64,000 bases of DNA from Halisarca cf. caerulea (GCA_963170055.1 CAUJGJ010000242.1:6340859-6404858), one strand, 5' to 3'; counted from the first letter of the stretch, positions 23,404 to 37,190 are shown. The notes: generated by a model from the sequence alone, not told the origin. Numbers and translations are program-made.

Positions 23404-23729
23404 CAGGCCTGTAGGCAGGTTTTTGTCCGGGGGGGGTGCTTTTCAAAGTAAGGTGGAAAGATGGACACAATTTAGATGATTATACAACCATGACAGTTTT
23501 AATGCAATTATACATTACATACACATTAAAATGCAGCACTTTGAGATTTCTACACAGGCATGCTGAATTGTTCAGTTATCTGTGATATAATTACTAGTTA
23601 AATGCCAGTGCAGGAATACTAAAGGTACCATTCCAGCAAAAGGGTGTGTGTGTGTGTGTGAAATGCACCCAAAGCACACACACACACTCCTCCCCCCCCC
23701 CCCCCCCCCCCCCAGCTACGGGCTTGTGT
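23404..23729. mobile_element. Possible TIR element with G/C tracts, intron 6 of copy 3
   Basis: The left end has CAGGCCTGTAGGCAGG followed by a G-run; the right end has a long C-run (about 23694-23713) then AGCTACGGGCTTG, loosely inverted. No coding content or clear duplication was seen. Confidence 0.4.
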
Positions 23730-24936
23730 ATTCCATATGTCACTGCCTTGAATAGACAAGATACAGTGATAATACTGATGGTTTAACTGTTTATAGACTA
23801 AACCATAGATAACTAATAATTAAACCACTAACTGTTTAGTCTTACTTCTACTAGTGTATTGGTCCAGGTGTATTGCTCTTTGCTCTGCCAGTTTTATTCC
23901 CTCGAAACCTCGAAACAGGTATACTGAGCATGTTGTTGGTTCAGTTCATTTAGTGTATTTTACCAGGCTGCTGTTCCAGTAGCAGTGTAAACTCTGTATT
24001 CGATGTACATACTGTATGTGCTAATATACTCTTACATGTCTCATACAGATAACATGTAGATTTCTGTATCCTACATAGAAACAGTGTGAATATTACGTTA
24101 AATTTTAAATTTGTTCTTTTCCTAGAAATTACTACACTCAGCCAAAGATGTTTGCACCAACAAACCTCTCATATGCTATCCAAACTCTGGAGAGGTTTAC
24201 GTGAAGGAAAAGTGAGTACCAACTAATGCCTGTGATATAACCTCTCTCCTAGTCTGCTGTCATTAATGTTCACAATACGTGTGTGTGCATGTTTGGCAGA
24301 ATAATATTGTGCAGTATTTAAATTAATTTTGTAGAGTTGAATTGGGTAAGAAAACTAGAATAAGTACTGAATCAGATCATGTTGTCATTTTGTTGACTGT
24401 GCATACGTACTGGCACTCATGGTACTTGGAGGCTCTCTGTATGTTTTGTTGCTCGTTGCCAGACCCACTGTAGGTGTATGGAAGGGAAGTAGGCAGAACA
24501 CTCTTGATGTGTATGTTCCCAAGTGGGCATCAGCTGGGGCTAAGGTAATAGGTGAGTTTTCAGTGCTCTTTTCACTCTCACCAGTACTCTCTTGACGGTC
24601 TTCAATGATCATGAATCTCTTCTAGATTATGTAGTGTCTTCTAGTGTCTTACATGTACAATGTCTTGGCTGTCAATATTTTATACCATTGCATACTGTTA
24701 CTATAACATTAACAACCACTCAACTATTACCTATAGATTAATTGCAAGTGCTAAAGTTTTGGCCATGACCATCATTTTGTCCCATAGTCCTCCTACAATG
24801 GCATCCCCCTTTCAATATTCCTATAGATCCAACACTGCCTGCTATTACAGTATCCTAGTGTGCCTGGTTGCATTCAGGATGTAGCTGTTGTGTATGTGGA
24901 CCATGCAATGAACACTAGATGTCATCTCATTGGGCA

Positions 24937-25056
24937 ATTTTCTTGGAATTCGCTAGTTCACAAACTTCACCAAACATTTAGACAACCTGCTGACAAGGTA
25001 GCAAGCTGCCCTAATATTTGGTGAAAATTTCATGAACTAGTGAATTCCGAGAAACT
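24937..25056. mobile_element. Small foldback element, last intron of copy 3
   Basis: GGAATTCGCTAGTTCA near 24945 is inverted as TGAACTAGTGAATTCC near 25032, and CACCAAA/TTTGGTG pair inside. The element is about 120 bp and non-coding. Confidence 0.55.
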
Positions 25057-25615
25057 AAACAACATGAATACATACCGTGCTACTAAATATTATTATATGT
25101 AATGCATGCATACATAATATTATGTATCTTTGTATATGTGTGTACTATGCATGTGTACTACATGTATGTCATCATATATGCCTCTATGCTCTTGAGTATC
25201 AGTCCAATGTTAACTTGTGCTATAGACTATATGTGTTGAAACTTTTACATGGTTAAGCTTTTTGGAATTTAACAAATGATTCACAAATTTAAAGTTTATT
25301 TTGTGAAACCCTCACAAATGTCTTTAGATACATAAGGTGGAACCTCTCTATAAAGGACACCTCAGGACCTATACATTTGTTCACTGTATAGAGGTTTTCG
25401 CTATTACGAGGTTGTTTTATATGGAGGTCACTATCTTTGGGTCACAAAACAGCGTGTTGTACTACAGTTCGAGTTTTTACTCTTCAGGGGTTTGTTACTG
25501 AGAGGTTTCATAAATAATTCCGAAATCTCTTCACAAAACTTTAACCACATTAGAGTTTCAACTAAGTTTATGCATGGTGCGTATATGTACATGATATATA
25601 TATATATACTGTATA

Positions 25616-25646
<31 letters not shown>

Positions 25647-25665
25647 ATACACACATATATATAAC

Positions 25666-27154
25666 ATAGGCGTAGGAAGATGTTTTGAATTGGGGGGGGG
25701 GGGGGGGAGCAATGAACATCACGTAACATGAATCCTTTCCGTGTGCATATAAACAGAATATGTTTTTGCATAACTAGCGTAAGTGGTGCACAATGCCGAC
25801 ATAACAGTAGGGTTTCTACAGTAGATTCATTATCTTCCGAGCTTGAGGATACATACAATATTGTTTCTTTCAACTTTGGAGGAATGTTCAGTTCAATTCA
25901 GTTAAATTCTCATTTAGACTGGAGATCATCTGATGCCACTAGCCCAATGGGTAACTATGTAGGATCCCAATGACAAAGAGAGTGAGATGCAATACAAAAC
26001 ATAAACAGTAAATAAACAGTAAAATATGCACATGCATAAGCTACTGGACCAAAACACTAAACCAAGCACACACATAAAGGAAAATACTGGGCCAGACACT
26101 AAGAACATGCATGCACAGGTGTAGAGGACAGTTCTATACTTTACACTACCTGTAGAATACACTAACTACTGCTACACTAATTGAAGACTTGCAGTCTACT
26201 TGTTTTGAAGAACTATAGCAGTGCTGCCAAGCATACGAATATATCCGTATTTTTACGGAATTGTGACCTCTAATACGCACTACGGAATTCATAGAGTAGT
26301 GTACGGATTCTGTGTATCCTATTGTTAGGTTCTGCTTTGTTGTGTATGCTTTGGTCTGCACCTTGATTAGTGCATAGATGATTGAACCATATAAGGCAGT
26401 CACAGCTGATTAATGGGTTGTCACTTGTGTGCAGGTGCACACACAGTTGCAGTCTCTCTGTATATACACGTGTAGACCTGCACACACAGTTGCAGTCTCT
26501 CTGTATATACACGTGTAGCTATAATGGAAGATAGTGAAAGTGAAGGAAGTTTTAGTGATGTTGAAATTGTCAGGGATTGTGTGGATGATAAGGAATCTGA
26601 TTGATGATAATATTAATTTAAAATAGAAATGTCAGATGACTTGGTCAATGCCATTTAATGTGCTAAATAGTGATTTTGAGTGCTGGTATAGTGTCTATAT
26701 GTGAGCTATATCAATTCCTACTGAAAATAACACAAAATTACTGAAATGTGGGCATACTGGTACTGAAACCATAGATACATGCTTGGCAGCACTGCTATAG
26801 GCAATGACCAGCAGACAAACAAATCTACCAGTCACTTCTTACAGGCAGGCAACGGCAAAACCGCGCTATACGAGATTGCGCAATAATTTGCAAATGGCGG
26901 CTTGCGATAGGTAGCGTTGTAAAGTCAATTTTATTGTTTAAAACTTCCTCTTTGTAGCAAATTTTACAATTAAACTTACTTTCTGTTGAAAGATGATATG
27001 TTTACACTTTTAAATGTGGGTTTTAGGTTACATAGCAGATTTCTTGACTATTTTAAAAATAAAGATGTACATCTCTGGGGGGGGCAATGCCCCCCCACCT
27101 GAGAGTCAGGGGGGCCAAGTGCCCCCCCTGCCCCCCCCGGTTCCTACACCTATG
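25666..27154 (-). mobile_element. Non-coding element with G/C-tract ends, copy A
   Basis: ACATAGGCGTAGGAA at the left is inverted as TTCCTACACCTATGT at the right. G-runs lie near the left end and GC-tract hairpins near the right end. A second, inverted copy is at 43650-45290, and the interiors align over about 240 bases. No ORF was found. It carries a nested element (26213-26800). Confidence 0.7.
26213..26800. mobile_element. TIR element nested in copy A
   Basis: CTATAGCAGTGCTGCCAAGC is exactly inverted at the two ends. Inside is a 45-base tandem duplication (about 26430-26518) and a short acidic frame at 26524-26604 starting M-E-D-S-E-S-E-G, probably the start of a lost transposase. Confidence 0.75.
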
Positions 27155-27158
<4 letters not shown>

Positions 27159-27212
<54 letters not shown>

Positions 27213-27275
27213 TGAAACAGATAACACACATAGAACTAAAACAACACAATATGCCTACACCTAGAAAGTAACAGT

Positions 27276-27347
<72 letters not shown>

Positions 27348-27360
27348 TATATATATATAT
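27159..27360. repeat. Two (TA)n microsatellites
   Basis: TA arrays at about 27159-27208 and 27282-27360, in the last intron of the HMT pseudogene. Confidence 0.93.
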
Positions 27361-27533
27361 ACATATACATATATAATTGTATAATATGCATATATTAAGC
27401 ACCTTTCACAAAACTTGAACTATTGATTACATTTTCAACTTTTATGGTATTAATATGTGTACCTTCAGGTGGATGCTGCCGCGTGAAACCCAGTGAGATT
27501 GAATTGATCAAGTCTGCAATTATGAAACTGTAA

Positions 27534-28067
27534 GATTCAGAAAGATTATTCTTTAGTTGTTATTTTCCTATGACAATATTCTGATTATCTTACAATTTTG
27601 TAAGTATTATAAGTACTAATTTAATTTATTGATATTGCTGTCAATTAACTTAGTTGGTAACTCTTTTCACTATTATACAATTATTATTACAATATATTAT
27701 GATTGTAGTATTGATTTAACTTTTCAATCGAGATTCATTATAATTAAGATCATGCAATGGAGTAAGCACATGCATCATGCATCCTAAAGTGCCCATCAGT
27801 ATACCGGTACCTGCATGATCAAGATCGGCTATATTGTAATATAATATATATATCAGATATTAATTATTATGATGTTATGTTGCTTATTAAGGATATAATA
27901 TTATTATGCCTTTGGTCAAATTCAAGATTATGTAAGTGAAGAATTAATCATGCTTGTAATTATTAACTGTCTTCAACACAATTAACTGCAAAATCTGAAG
28001 AGATAATATATTATGACAATTTATATAATTTACATCACGCAGGCTCATATATACGTATGTACATGTA

Positions 28068-28102
<35 letters not shown>

Positions 28103-28492
28103 CGCATATACAACTGATGATTAGTATATATATAGAGCATTTATAACATAGCACTTTGCATAATAATCATATCATAATTATAGGATGTTTTATGCAGCCC
28201 AATAGCCTTCGTTAATTTGCTATATATAAATGCTCTATATACTAATAATAGTTAAAAGTTTTTCATGTACAGCACTGTCATCATGCATAATACATGTACA
28301 GCTTGCATGCACAAATATAAGCATTATACCTAGCTATAGCATATATATTACGTATTATATTACCATCATCTATTATGTATCATAATAATATTATATACAA
28401 TCAATTTATGTATAATGATATTATTGCATTAAATTTATACATATTCCACAATACAATATGACAAACCATTAGGCTGAGCACTGTTATCTAGA
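27534..28492. other. AT-rich spacer, nothing recognised
   Basis: Very AT-rich DNA with TA runs (about 28070-28101) and short self-complementary stretches. No coding or RNA signal. Confidence 0.5.
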
Positions 28493-28588
28493 CTAAGTAT
28501 GTACAAAGTGTTTTCTTGCCACAATGGTATAAGCCCTGGGAGATGTCATTGGATCGAACATTGCTATAATCTTGGAGTCCTCAATTCC
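28493..28588 (-). CDS. Probable terminal exon of an unidentified minus-strand gene
   Basis: Read on the minus strand, a TTTGCAG acceptor is followed by a 96-base frame in phase 0 encoding 31 residues and a TAG stop. The peptide starts G-I-E-D-S-K-I-I-A-M-F-D-P-M and ends K-H-F-V-H-T, with no low-complexity bias. A second possible exon lies about 28766-28826 on the same strand, between a TAG acceptor and a GTTGAG donor. The product is not recognised. The rest of the gene is not evident within the next few kilobases. Confidence 0.35.
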   Translation of the reverse strand, partial: GIEDSKIIAMFDPMTSPRAYTIVARKHFVHT

Positions 28589-28826
28589 CTGCAAATGTTT
28601 GCGAGACTCAGAGATAATCAATGATCTGTATTATAAACATGCACACAAACACTAACTCTGACCGGTATAGCTATAGAGTGTGGGCTGTTTCAAATCAGCA
28701 CAATGCTATTATTTAGTTTCCTTTGATCCGTATCACTGTAATTCCTCAACTGTTATCAGAAATCGATCCAAATGTTACTACAATATCGATATCTGGTAGA
28801 TCCTGTTCCAATACCTCTACAGTACA

Positions 28827-29267
28827 TAAAGCATACGTGCTGTACATAGTGTACTTGTGACTACAGTACATGTCTCGGACTTCAACATCTTTCTACATAT
28901 CACATAAGCATCTCTGTGGTGTCTTGTATTGTACTTGTAATCCTATTTGTATCCCACATGTATTCATTATTTTTTTAGTTTCCTGTACTTCCTTAAATCA
29001 CCATACTGCACCATGCTGCATACGCCCACGCAAACACGTGACTATCACATTCATGCATACTATTACCACACTGCACAGACAATTCATTATATTAGTCACT
29101 TGTGGCCACCCGCATTGTTCTTTTGTGTTGTACTGCATGATACCATACCACGTGGTTGTTGAATTCATTCTATCTTACGTTGATGATTGGTTGAAGCGAT
29201 ATTTTCTTGCTCCCGTCATATCTCTATACATTTCAAAACTAGGTGAAGGGACAGTCCCTATAACATA
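28827..29267. other. Spacer, nothing recognised
   Basis: A 132-codon plus-strand frame starts at 28870, but its composition (many H, C, Y, no motif) looks like chance. No other signal seen. Confidence 0.4.
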
Positions 29268-29472
29268 ACAGTGCAGTAGTACCCCTTTGAAAGACCACCC
29301 TTAGGGACGTATATACATGTCAAAGATGGTCTTTCAAAATGGTGGTCGCTGGTGAGGGGGTACTTAATACGTATGTGATCAATTTATTAAACATTTGTAT
29401 GTAGCAAAGTTGGTCTTACAAGCAGGGTTGTCTTTCAGGAGGGGGAATCCCTTAAAAGGGGTAGTACTGTAT
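29268..29472. mobile_element. Small MITE
   Basis: AGTACCCCTTT near the left and AAAAGGGGTAGTACTGTA at the right are inverted. Internal GGTCTTTC/GAAAGACC motifs pair. The element is about 205 bp. Confidence 0.6.
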
Positions 29473-29752
29473 ACACAGACATGAAGGGTTGGCATGTAGC
29501 ACTCAGCATACAGATCACAAGTATGTACGTGTAATGCATGCACACATAAGATTCAACAACAAATCCAACACCACTCAACTAGCGCAGCTAGTGAACAGAG
29601 CAACGGTTTACCATACATACAGTAGGGTACGAGAAATAACATGTACAATGAAACCAGTTAGTTGTATGATTGACCAGATGGTATCACACTGCACCTTGCA
29701 TGGAAATCTGGTCAAGCACTGGTATATGGGATTTCACCTGTCGAGGTACCAT

Positions 29753-29784
29753 AGACACTCTATACTACGTAGTAGAGAGTGTCT
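29753..29784. repeat. 16-bp palindrome, one mismatch
   Basis: AGACACTCTATACTAC is inverted as GTAGTAGAGAGTGTCT, resembling the palindrome at 16-51. Confidence 0.7.
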
Positions 29785-30219
29785 TTGGAAATACGTTTGC
29801 TAGCAGTGTTTCTCGCATGTGCGGTGCTACGCTTATATTTAACTGTAGTCTAGTCTAGATGACGTCAGATGTTTATATATATTTATAGAACGGGTATTTT
29901 ATTAAACTACTTATAAACATGTTCTTCAGTAAATCGTGAATTTCTGATTATTAAGGCTTTCAATGCATAATTTAGACTGATTTTATTTCATTTCATGGGG
30001 TTATGCACTGTAAACAATATCACTAAAATTACATTGAACAGTTTTTGTAAAATACAGTGATGTGTTTGAATATCACAATTACACCAACACAGGGGTAAAC
30101 GGTAACTTTGTAAAGCTATGAAACTGAAATTGTTTGTACAGTATTGCATGAGTATAACATGAGATAATTGTGCTATATGTTCATAAAAAAGATGTATATA
30201 GTCCTAACTGTCGGCATAG

Positions 30220-33200
30220 TTAATAATTGTCCATATGCACTTGCTCAAGAAGAGCACTGGCTTGAAGTTCTTGTAGATAATCAGTGTCTTCGTAGAGTGT
30301 GATGCTGTTTCTTCTGAGTCTTAATGCACTAGTTGTAACAGCACCTAAATGAGAGAATAGATTAATGAAAATAACCTTGTGCACAATCACAATTCCAAAT
30401 TTGGTCACATTCTATTTAGTTACTCCCATACACTTTGCATGCACATCTCGGAATAGTCCCAAATTTGGTCACATCTCACTAGCCCAAATTTGGTCACATC
30501 TCACTAGCCCAAATTTGGTTACATCTCACTAGCCCAAATTTGGTTACATCTCACTAGCCCCATTTTGGGGCACATCTCACTAACCCATGGCCAAATTTGG
30601 TCATATCTCACTACCCCATATTTGGTCATCCAATTTACTCATTGTAGTCACATTAAAATACTGCATGTATGTATGATGTTCTCTATATTTATACGTAAGT
30701 ACATATAATCAGTTCGCTGACAGGGCGAAAGGCAAAATGGTGCACGTGGCCACAAGGAGTTATAATATTATAATTTGCTTATGAAATAGTACAGCTTTCG
30801 GTAAAACCACGCAGGTATGTTATGTCCGATTTTATGGCAAAGTCAAAATGGCCGCCGCTAAGATGACCGTAATTGCACCCCTATTTCTTCGTAGATACTT
30901 TATAAAAAGTGTACAAAACGTCATACATAATATTTCTAACATTCCTACTTTGTAGCAATACCTCTTTTCTTGCTATATTCAATTTGGTAGTTGTACAATT
31001 GAGCGTTTGCCACAACGTCCGAAAACAGTTTCAGTGGAAAAGGCGGAGATCTAGATGGTGGCTTTTAAACTTTAAAGTGGGTTCAAAATAATCTTAAGAT
31101 TAATATCTAAATTTTCACCGCGTATACATTTGAAATTCTCTTCCTCGACTGTTATGTGCAGCATTTTGTGGTTTTCAAGCCAGACCAAGACAAGAAATAG
31201 TGAGACATAACTTGAATGGAACAAGCAATCAAAAGTATACGCGGTGAAAATTTAGCTTTACCTCTTAGAAATCACCCCTCAAATTCCTGCAGTTATGGAC
31301 CGCCATCTAGATCTCCGCCTTTTGCGAAGAAATTTGCCCCATGAAGAAGGCTCTTCTCAAGGCCAAAGTCACATGATGTCACGAGACGGAAGTTACAATA
31401 TAATTAACGCAAGGCCATTATTATCTTCGGTTTTTGAGGCAAATACTCTAGATCTAGTCAAGTTTTACTCAGCACGCTCCTTTTGTGAATATTCTCCCTC
31501 TGGAAGGTTGCTTGTAGCCTCGGCTTTTGCAGCTGAACAACAGACACAGAGAAAGGCAAGCAAAGGTTTTGTCTACTATCCACGATCTTCGTTCACTATT
31601 CTATCAAACCTTCAGCATACGTTCTTACATAGCCCCGTGGTTCTAAACGAAGGAGTTGAAAGATTGTAAACTTCTCTCAACGTCGGATTTACCCTTCCAA
31701 GATCTACAGTTCGCACGCAAACCGTTGCTCATTTCTTTGCAAGCCTTCCAAAGAAAGCTTTATAACCAAAAACTAACATTTAGAAGTTTGACAACGAAGC
31801 GTGCTGTGTAAAGTTGGGTTGGGTCGAGTGTTTTTACTTGCTAGCCGCGTAGCTTCCTAAGCTGATTCACGTTGCTGGCACATGACCAACCCACGCAATT
31901 CTGAGTAAATGAAATTCAAACCGTGAAACCCGCAAAGCGCCCGTGTTATGGCTAGATTCTGCCATAACATACCTGCGCAACCTCATTTCATTATAGAGGG
32001 TGCATGGGAGGATCTGGATTTTAAAGCACTTTTCCGCACAAAAGAATTGTAGCTCAAGCATGTACTAAGTGATTGCCAATGGTGTCAGTGTCCATTCGAT
32101 GTGTATCACTCATATTCATGAGTATAGCATACGAATAATTTCGCTACTCTCCACAATTGTTTGCAGCAGTGCTATACGTACATGCAACCGCCTGCCATGT
32201 GCATTATTATATAATATGTACTTTACGCATGCACTTATATAGTATTGTATATGTATTAACTTAATACATACCTGGCTCATCAACATCCGTCAAGACTATC
32301 ACCATTTGCCCTTCATGTGAAAATGCCTCGATAAGTTTCTCCCATACATTAGTGCCTGTCACCAAAAAGTAGTTGCTGACACTGCCATTTGTATGCAGTG
32401 ACAGGTTCTCTTCAGCTGTTTCTTGGCACCATTGACCAACTGCTATGCATGTCACTGCACTAAACATAGTCTGTGCTTCATGTGCCCCTGTGTATGTTGA
32501 AAAATACATTATAACCACGACAATGTGTATTCTAGGCTTCCATGTTGCAATACTGCACTCACCAGCCTTAGTGTCTTCTCTGCACATGTAGGCCATTCTG
32601 CAGCCATCAAGATGCTCATCCAAGACAGAATACACTGTAGCAACCTCAACTGGAGAAAAGTCTGGGCATAATGCAATCAAGCTGTACGAATAAATGGCTG
32701 CTGTTGTGCCATTTAGTGCTTTAGCTGCAAGCATCATAGTTCTGCAGCTTTTCCTCTGTTATACCCTGTAATAGGATAAAATGCAAATGATAATTATGAT
32801 GCTTTCAACATGTGTGGAGGGCGGAAGTTGGCCATGGCTAAACACCTAGGTGCCATTAAATAGGTAGCCTGCATGCTTGTTTCTTTTTGGCGGTTATGAA
32901 TTTGGAATGCCCACTCCCGATGCAGCTGGTATGCCATGATAGGAGAAGGTTTGAGCCTATCAGTTTTTATTAATCAAAGACTTGTAAATGAATCGAATCG
33001 GACAGTATTTCAGGTAAGTCAGAAACTGAGAGTGATAGGCTTAAGTTTATTTGAATCAGTGATCACGAATGATTTTGCCTTTCCAAGCTTATGTTTATAT
33101 GTACTTAGCAGTACGTAGTTAGGAACGCCTATGACTCATTCATGAGCTACGGCTTGAGTACAGACTGTCCAACCATCCCAATTTAGGTGGGATTGACCCG

Positions 33201-36200
33201 ATTTTCAAGCCTCTGTCCCGAGTCCCGACTGGGACAGTGTTTGTTCCCATATGTGAACATTGATTCAGATATATAAAACAAATAGAGATCTAAATATGTC
33301 TATTTGAGATAAATTACTGAATACTAGTTCAAAACATTCAATAAAGTGAACATTTTTGAGACCTGAAGCTAACTGAACTAAAGGTGGCCATTTTATATGA
33401 CGCCATTTCAACTGAGGCACATACATGCAGGAAGAAAGTTAGAGCCTGTTATAGCATACTATCTATGGCTATAGTCCAGTATGTATGTGATGTTGACAGG
33501 TACTGATGTGCCACAAACTGTAGCCTGATATGTGTCCCTTTTCAAGGTGGTATCTAGGTTGGACAGTCTACTCTGAGTATCTATGGTGAAACCAACTGGC
33601 AAGCCATGCACTATGATGGCAGTTCATGGTGGATTTGAAAACCAGATTTGTGAATTGTTACTAGTTTATCTTAAAGGTAGAGAGCCCTAGTTTCGAGTAC
33701 TTTCCAATGCTGATGACGCAGTTATCTCCTAGCCAACACAGAAAGAGCTGATTTTATTCTTCGGCAGCTATTATAATGCTCTGCGGTAGTACTAAGAAAC
33801 TCCTGGCTAAAATGTCTTCAACTTTAGTTTGTGAGCTCAGGAAAGCGATGATCGGTGTTAGGGAGTGATGAAAATGAGGGCATTCTACTACTAGGCTTTA
33901 ATTTATCAGGTTGATCTGGCAGTTTCCCATGCCATTGAATGACATTTTAAACCCGGATAGTGAGGTATTTGAACGTCTTGTATTTCACAAAGCCACTCAG
34001 TGAAACCTCTCTAATAAGGACACCACTGAGAGCACAGTAAGCTGTTCTGTACAGTGAAACCTCTCTAGTAAGGACACGACTGGGACCACAGTAAGCTGTC
34101 CTGTATATGGAGGTGTCCTTATTTGAGAGGTTTCAAATGTACACATGTCAATGTGAGGGACTTCAAATGGAACAGAGCAATGGTGTCCTGTTTAAGCCAG
34201 TTTGTGTATTTCAAAGGTGTCCTTTATTAGAGGTTTCACTGTATTTACTTTATCCTAACTTGGTACAGCCAGAAATGTGACGAGACGCTCCTTATGGTAG
34301 CGCGATGTAGTGTATACACGTACATACGTACATGTACTTAATTAATGTAAGTGTGCATGTGAGTTTGTCTTTAGGGCGATGTACGTACGGGAGTTGTACG
34401 TACTTAGCTTTGTGATTGCAGTGTGCTATTGAAATCTAGTGACAGTTAATGAACAGTTAGAGTAGTGATGTGGTATCAGGATAACATAGGAATGTAGACT
34501 CACTTGCATGGCATATTTGTACTTACCTTACGCAAGTTTGCCACAATAAGATTTGCTCCTTGGAATGTTGGGATGACTTCACGAAGACCTTGTGCATTTA
34601 CTGTTTTATAGTTCCCTTTGATGAAGTGGGCTGCATGACCATTTCGTTTGATGGTGGTGGGTGGATGATCATGATCTGAAGATTCTCCATCTAGTGCAGC
34701 TTGGCAGAAATCACGAAATGGCTGAGGAATATTCCCTTTTCCTTTTAAAGGAAGATAGAGGAAATTCTTCAGCCGATCCTCCCTTGCAAAGTTGGGAAAG
34801 TCCTCCTGTGCCTTTTCCCAACTTGATCTGTTCACATCTAAAGTCATGCAGAATATATGTTAAATATCTAGTGTATCTACCCACACAGTTATGTATGTTT
34901 CATGCATGTCTTAGTCTTACTTCATGAAAAGCTGCTTTGCTGTTTTCATTTCTTTGTATCTTTTGCACTCGCTTCTCATTTCACCCAAAGAAATGTGTAG
35001 GGTGGCAATTTGGGAGGGTGGGTCTAGGTTCTGTATGGCCTCCAAGTGATGCTGCTTGACTTCATTCTTTCTGCTCCCTATTAGAGCAGAATTATGTACA
35101 TGGCATTGTACACACTGTATGATTAATTGATACTTACCATTGGCAATTAGCCTTTGATCTTTAAGCTCTCCTCGGCTGTATTTGTTCATAACCTCCAGGA
35201 CAAGAGAAAATGCCTCAGAGTTCATTGCGGCCTGAGCAAATATATTGTCTGCCCTTGTAGAACTAACATCTTATTGTAAAAGTGTACACACAGTTTTGTT
35301 ATACTACTTGATAGTGTGTGTGTGTGCACAGACTGTTAGACTCACTATAGAATGCGAGTTTTGCACACTTTCTTCCACACTGGTGTAGGGGATGGGGTTG
35401 GATCAACATTCACATTTTTGCTGTTCATTGCGTACAAGCGTGACCTACAAGCCTCAACCTGTGTATATAATTTGCATAATACGTATGTACGTATGTACTT
35501 GATACATTTATTGGGCATTATGTGTAAGTACTATTTTACTTACATAGTCCCTGTGCGTCATTTGATGGATGAAATGCCCATTCACATTATGTCTGGAGGC
35601 CAATCGCAGGCACTCCTCATCATTTAGGCCATAATAAATGAACCCTGTGCATGTCGCAAAGCTGGATGATCTAAGAATGAAGAATAAATAATAATATGAC
35701 CTAAACAAAGACGTGCTTTCTACTCTAGGACTACTTTGTATTAATGGTCACATGTTATATGCATGCACTTTACAATAGGTCAATCTACGTACCTGGTTTT
35801 TCATTGTGGAGTTCTTTCTTTGCAACAAGAGTGTGGAGGCCTCCCAAAACTTTGTATGTGTACTCTCCCACAAGGTGCATGAGAAACTTATTCTTACTCT
35901 GTGTATGGGAGCAGTGCCATACAAATGTATCAGGTGTTATGATCAGACAAAATAAGACCCTGACCACTTCTTTCTTCTTCTTATAGCACAATAGTGCTAG
36001 TGGGGACACTCCTGGTGCACTAGGATCTTCCAACATCCTCCTCTTTAACTCCTCAACAAACCTGTGATCCACTTTCCTTAGCAACCTGGCTGACGTGGGT
36101 TCTCTGCACTGATTCAAAGGGATCTTTGGGATCAACGCTCTTTTTGTTCTAGCATTTGTTTCTAGATGGGTACATTGATAATAGTCAAGTAACTGCATAG

Positions 36201-36251
36201 ACTTCCAGTTTCTTTGTCTTATACAAGATTTTATCATGTTCTTTCTCAACT
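30220..36251 (-). CDS. ParB-like domain plus DNA-methyltransferase-like gene (about 9 exons)
   Basis: Probable minus-strand exons: about 35791-36251, 35544-35670, 35346-35458, 35138-35262, 34921-35077, about 34527-34838, about 32563-32765, 32272-32487, 30220-30344. The first two encode a segment like ParB/Srx folds: F-V-E-E-L-K-R-R-M, then V-L-G-G-L-H-T-L-V-A-K-K-E-L, then Y-G-L-N-D-E-E-C-L-R-L-A-S-R-H-N-V. The last two encode W-E-K-L-I-E-A-F-S, G-Q-M-V-I-V-L, G-A-V-T-T-S-A-L-R-L-R-R-N and Y-E-D. These look like the closing motifs of an N6/N4 DNA methyltransferase (the V-L-D-x-F-x-G-x-G strand and the next acidic residue). That pair of domains is known in bacteria and phages. Junctions among the first five exons and the last three mostly close in phase; those around 34838 and 32740 do not. 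Either exons are missing or the gene is broken. Confidence 0.45.
30457..30632. repeat. Tandem repeat of about 25 bp, seven units
   Basis: The unit CCCAAATTTGGTCACATCTC plus ACTAG repeats with growing divergence to the right. A partial unit also occurs at about 30393-30411. No unique spacers separate the units. Confidence 0.9.
30811..31976. mobile_element. GCAGGTATG-family element 1
   Basis: The left end is GCAGGTATGTTATGTCCG and the right end is the inverse with CATAACATACCTGC. AAAATGGCCGCCGC lies near the left end. A central imperfect palindrome surrounds TGTTATGTG and GACATAACTTG (about 31150-31215). It is 1,166 bp with no real ORF. A nearly identical inverted copy is at 55228-56403. Confidence 0.85.
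34052..34241. mobile_element. TA-flanked pogo-type MITE
   Basis: CAGTGAAACCTCTCTAGTAA at the left and AGAGGTTTCACTG at the right, with TA on each side (34050-34051, 34242-34243). A partial second copy of the left end lies at 33998-34049. Confidence 0.75.
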
Positions 36252-36461
36252 GCAGTGGAAACCTATTCAAGCAACCGTTTCGCTATAAAAGGAAAAAACG
36301 CACGAACAAGGGTGTATAAAAACCATTTAAAAATGGTAAAAGGATGTAGGATCGACACAGGATCGTGCAAAAAGCCATTATCAAAAAAGGATTCTGCAAA
36401 AACACTTGGAACAAGGGTAAGTTGCAAAACCGGTACAGGGCTAGGTGGGCAAAGGGCAAGA

Positions 36462-36714
36462 CAGGTATAGGCCTAGATGAGCATTGGGTTACACATACAT
36501 GAGGCTGGAGTTGGGTATAGGGCTAGACAGAGTCTAGTTAGACTGAGTGCACACTGTGCAAATTCCTACATCCCGCAGCACATATGTACTGTATAACGTG
36601 CTGCACGTGTGGGATGTAGGAGTTTGCACAGTGTGCACTCAGTCCAACTAAACTCTGTCTAGTCCTATACCCGTCTAGCCTCATGTATGTGTAGCCCTAT
36701 GCTTGTCTAGGCTT
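36462..36714. repeat. Long imperfect palindrome (arms about 115 bp)
   Basis: The sequence folds back around about 36588. For example ATACATGAGGCT in the left arm pairs with AGCCTCATGTAT in the right, and TGCACACTGTGCAAA pairs with TTTGCACAGTGTGCA near the centre. It abuts the (TA)n tract. Such inverted repeats can extrude cruciforms. Confidence 0.85.
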
Positions 36715-36736
36715 ATATGGGGACCCCACACTATAT

Positions 36737-37190
<454 letters not shown>

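Noticed and set aside
28870..29268. 132-codon plus-strand frame
   Set aside because: The composition is His/Cys/Tyr-rich without a motif and the frame has no splice or promoter support.
30457..30632. CRISPR-like array
   Set aside because: Units are directly adjacent with no unique spacers, degrade progressively, and the context is eukaryotic; it is an ordinary tandem repeat.
30909..31091. 60-codon frame shared with 56122-56304
   Set aside because: It is conserved only because elements 1 and 5 are recent copies; it is hydrophobic without a motif and lies in the subterminal region.
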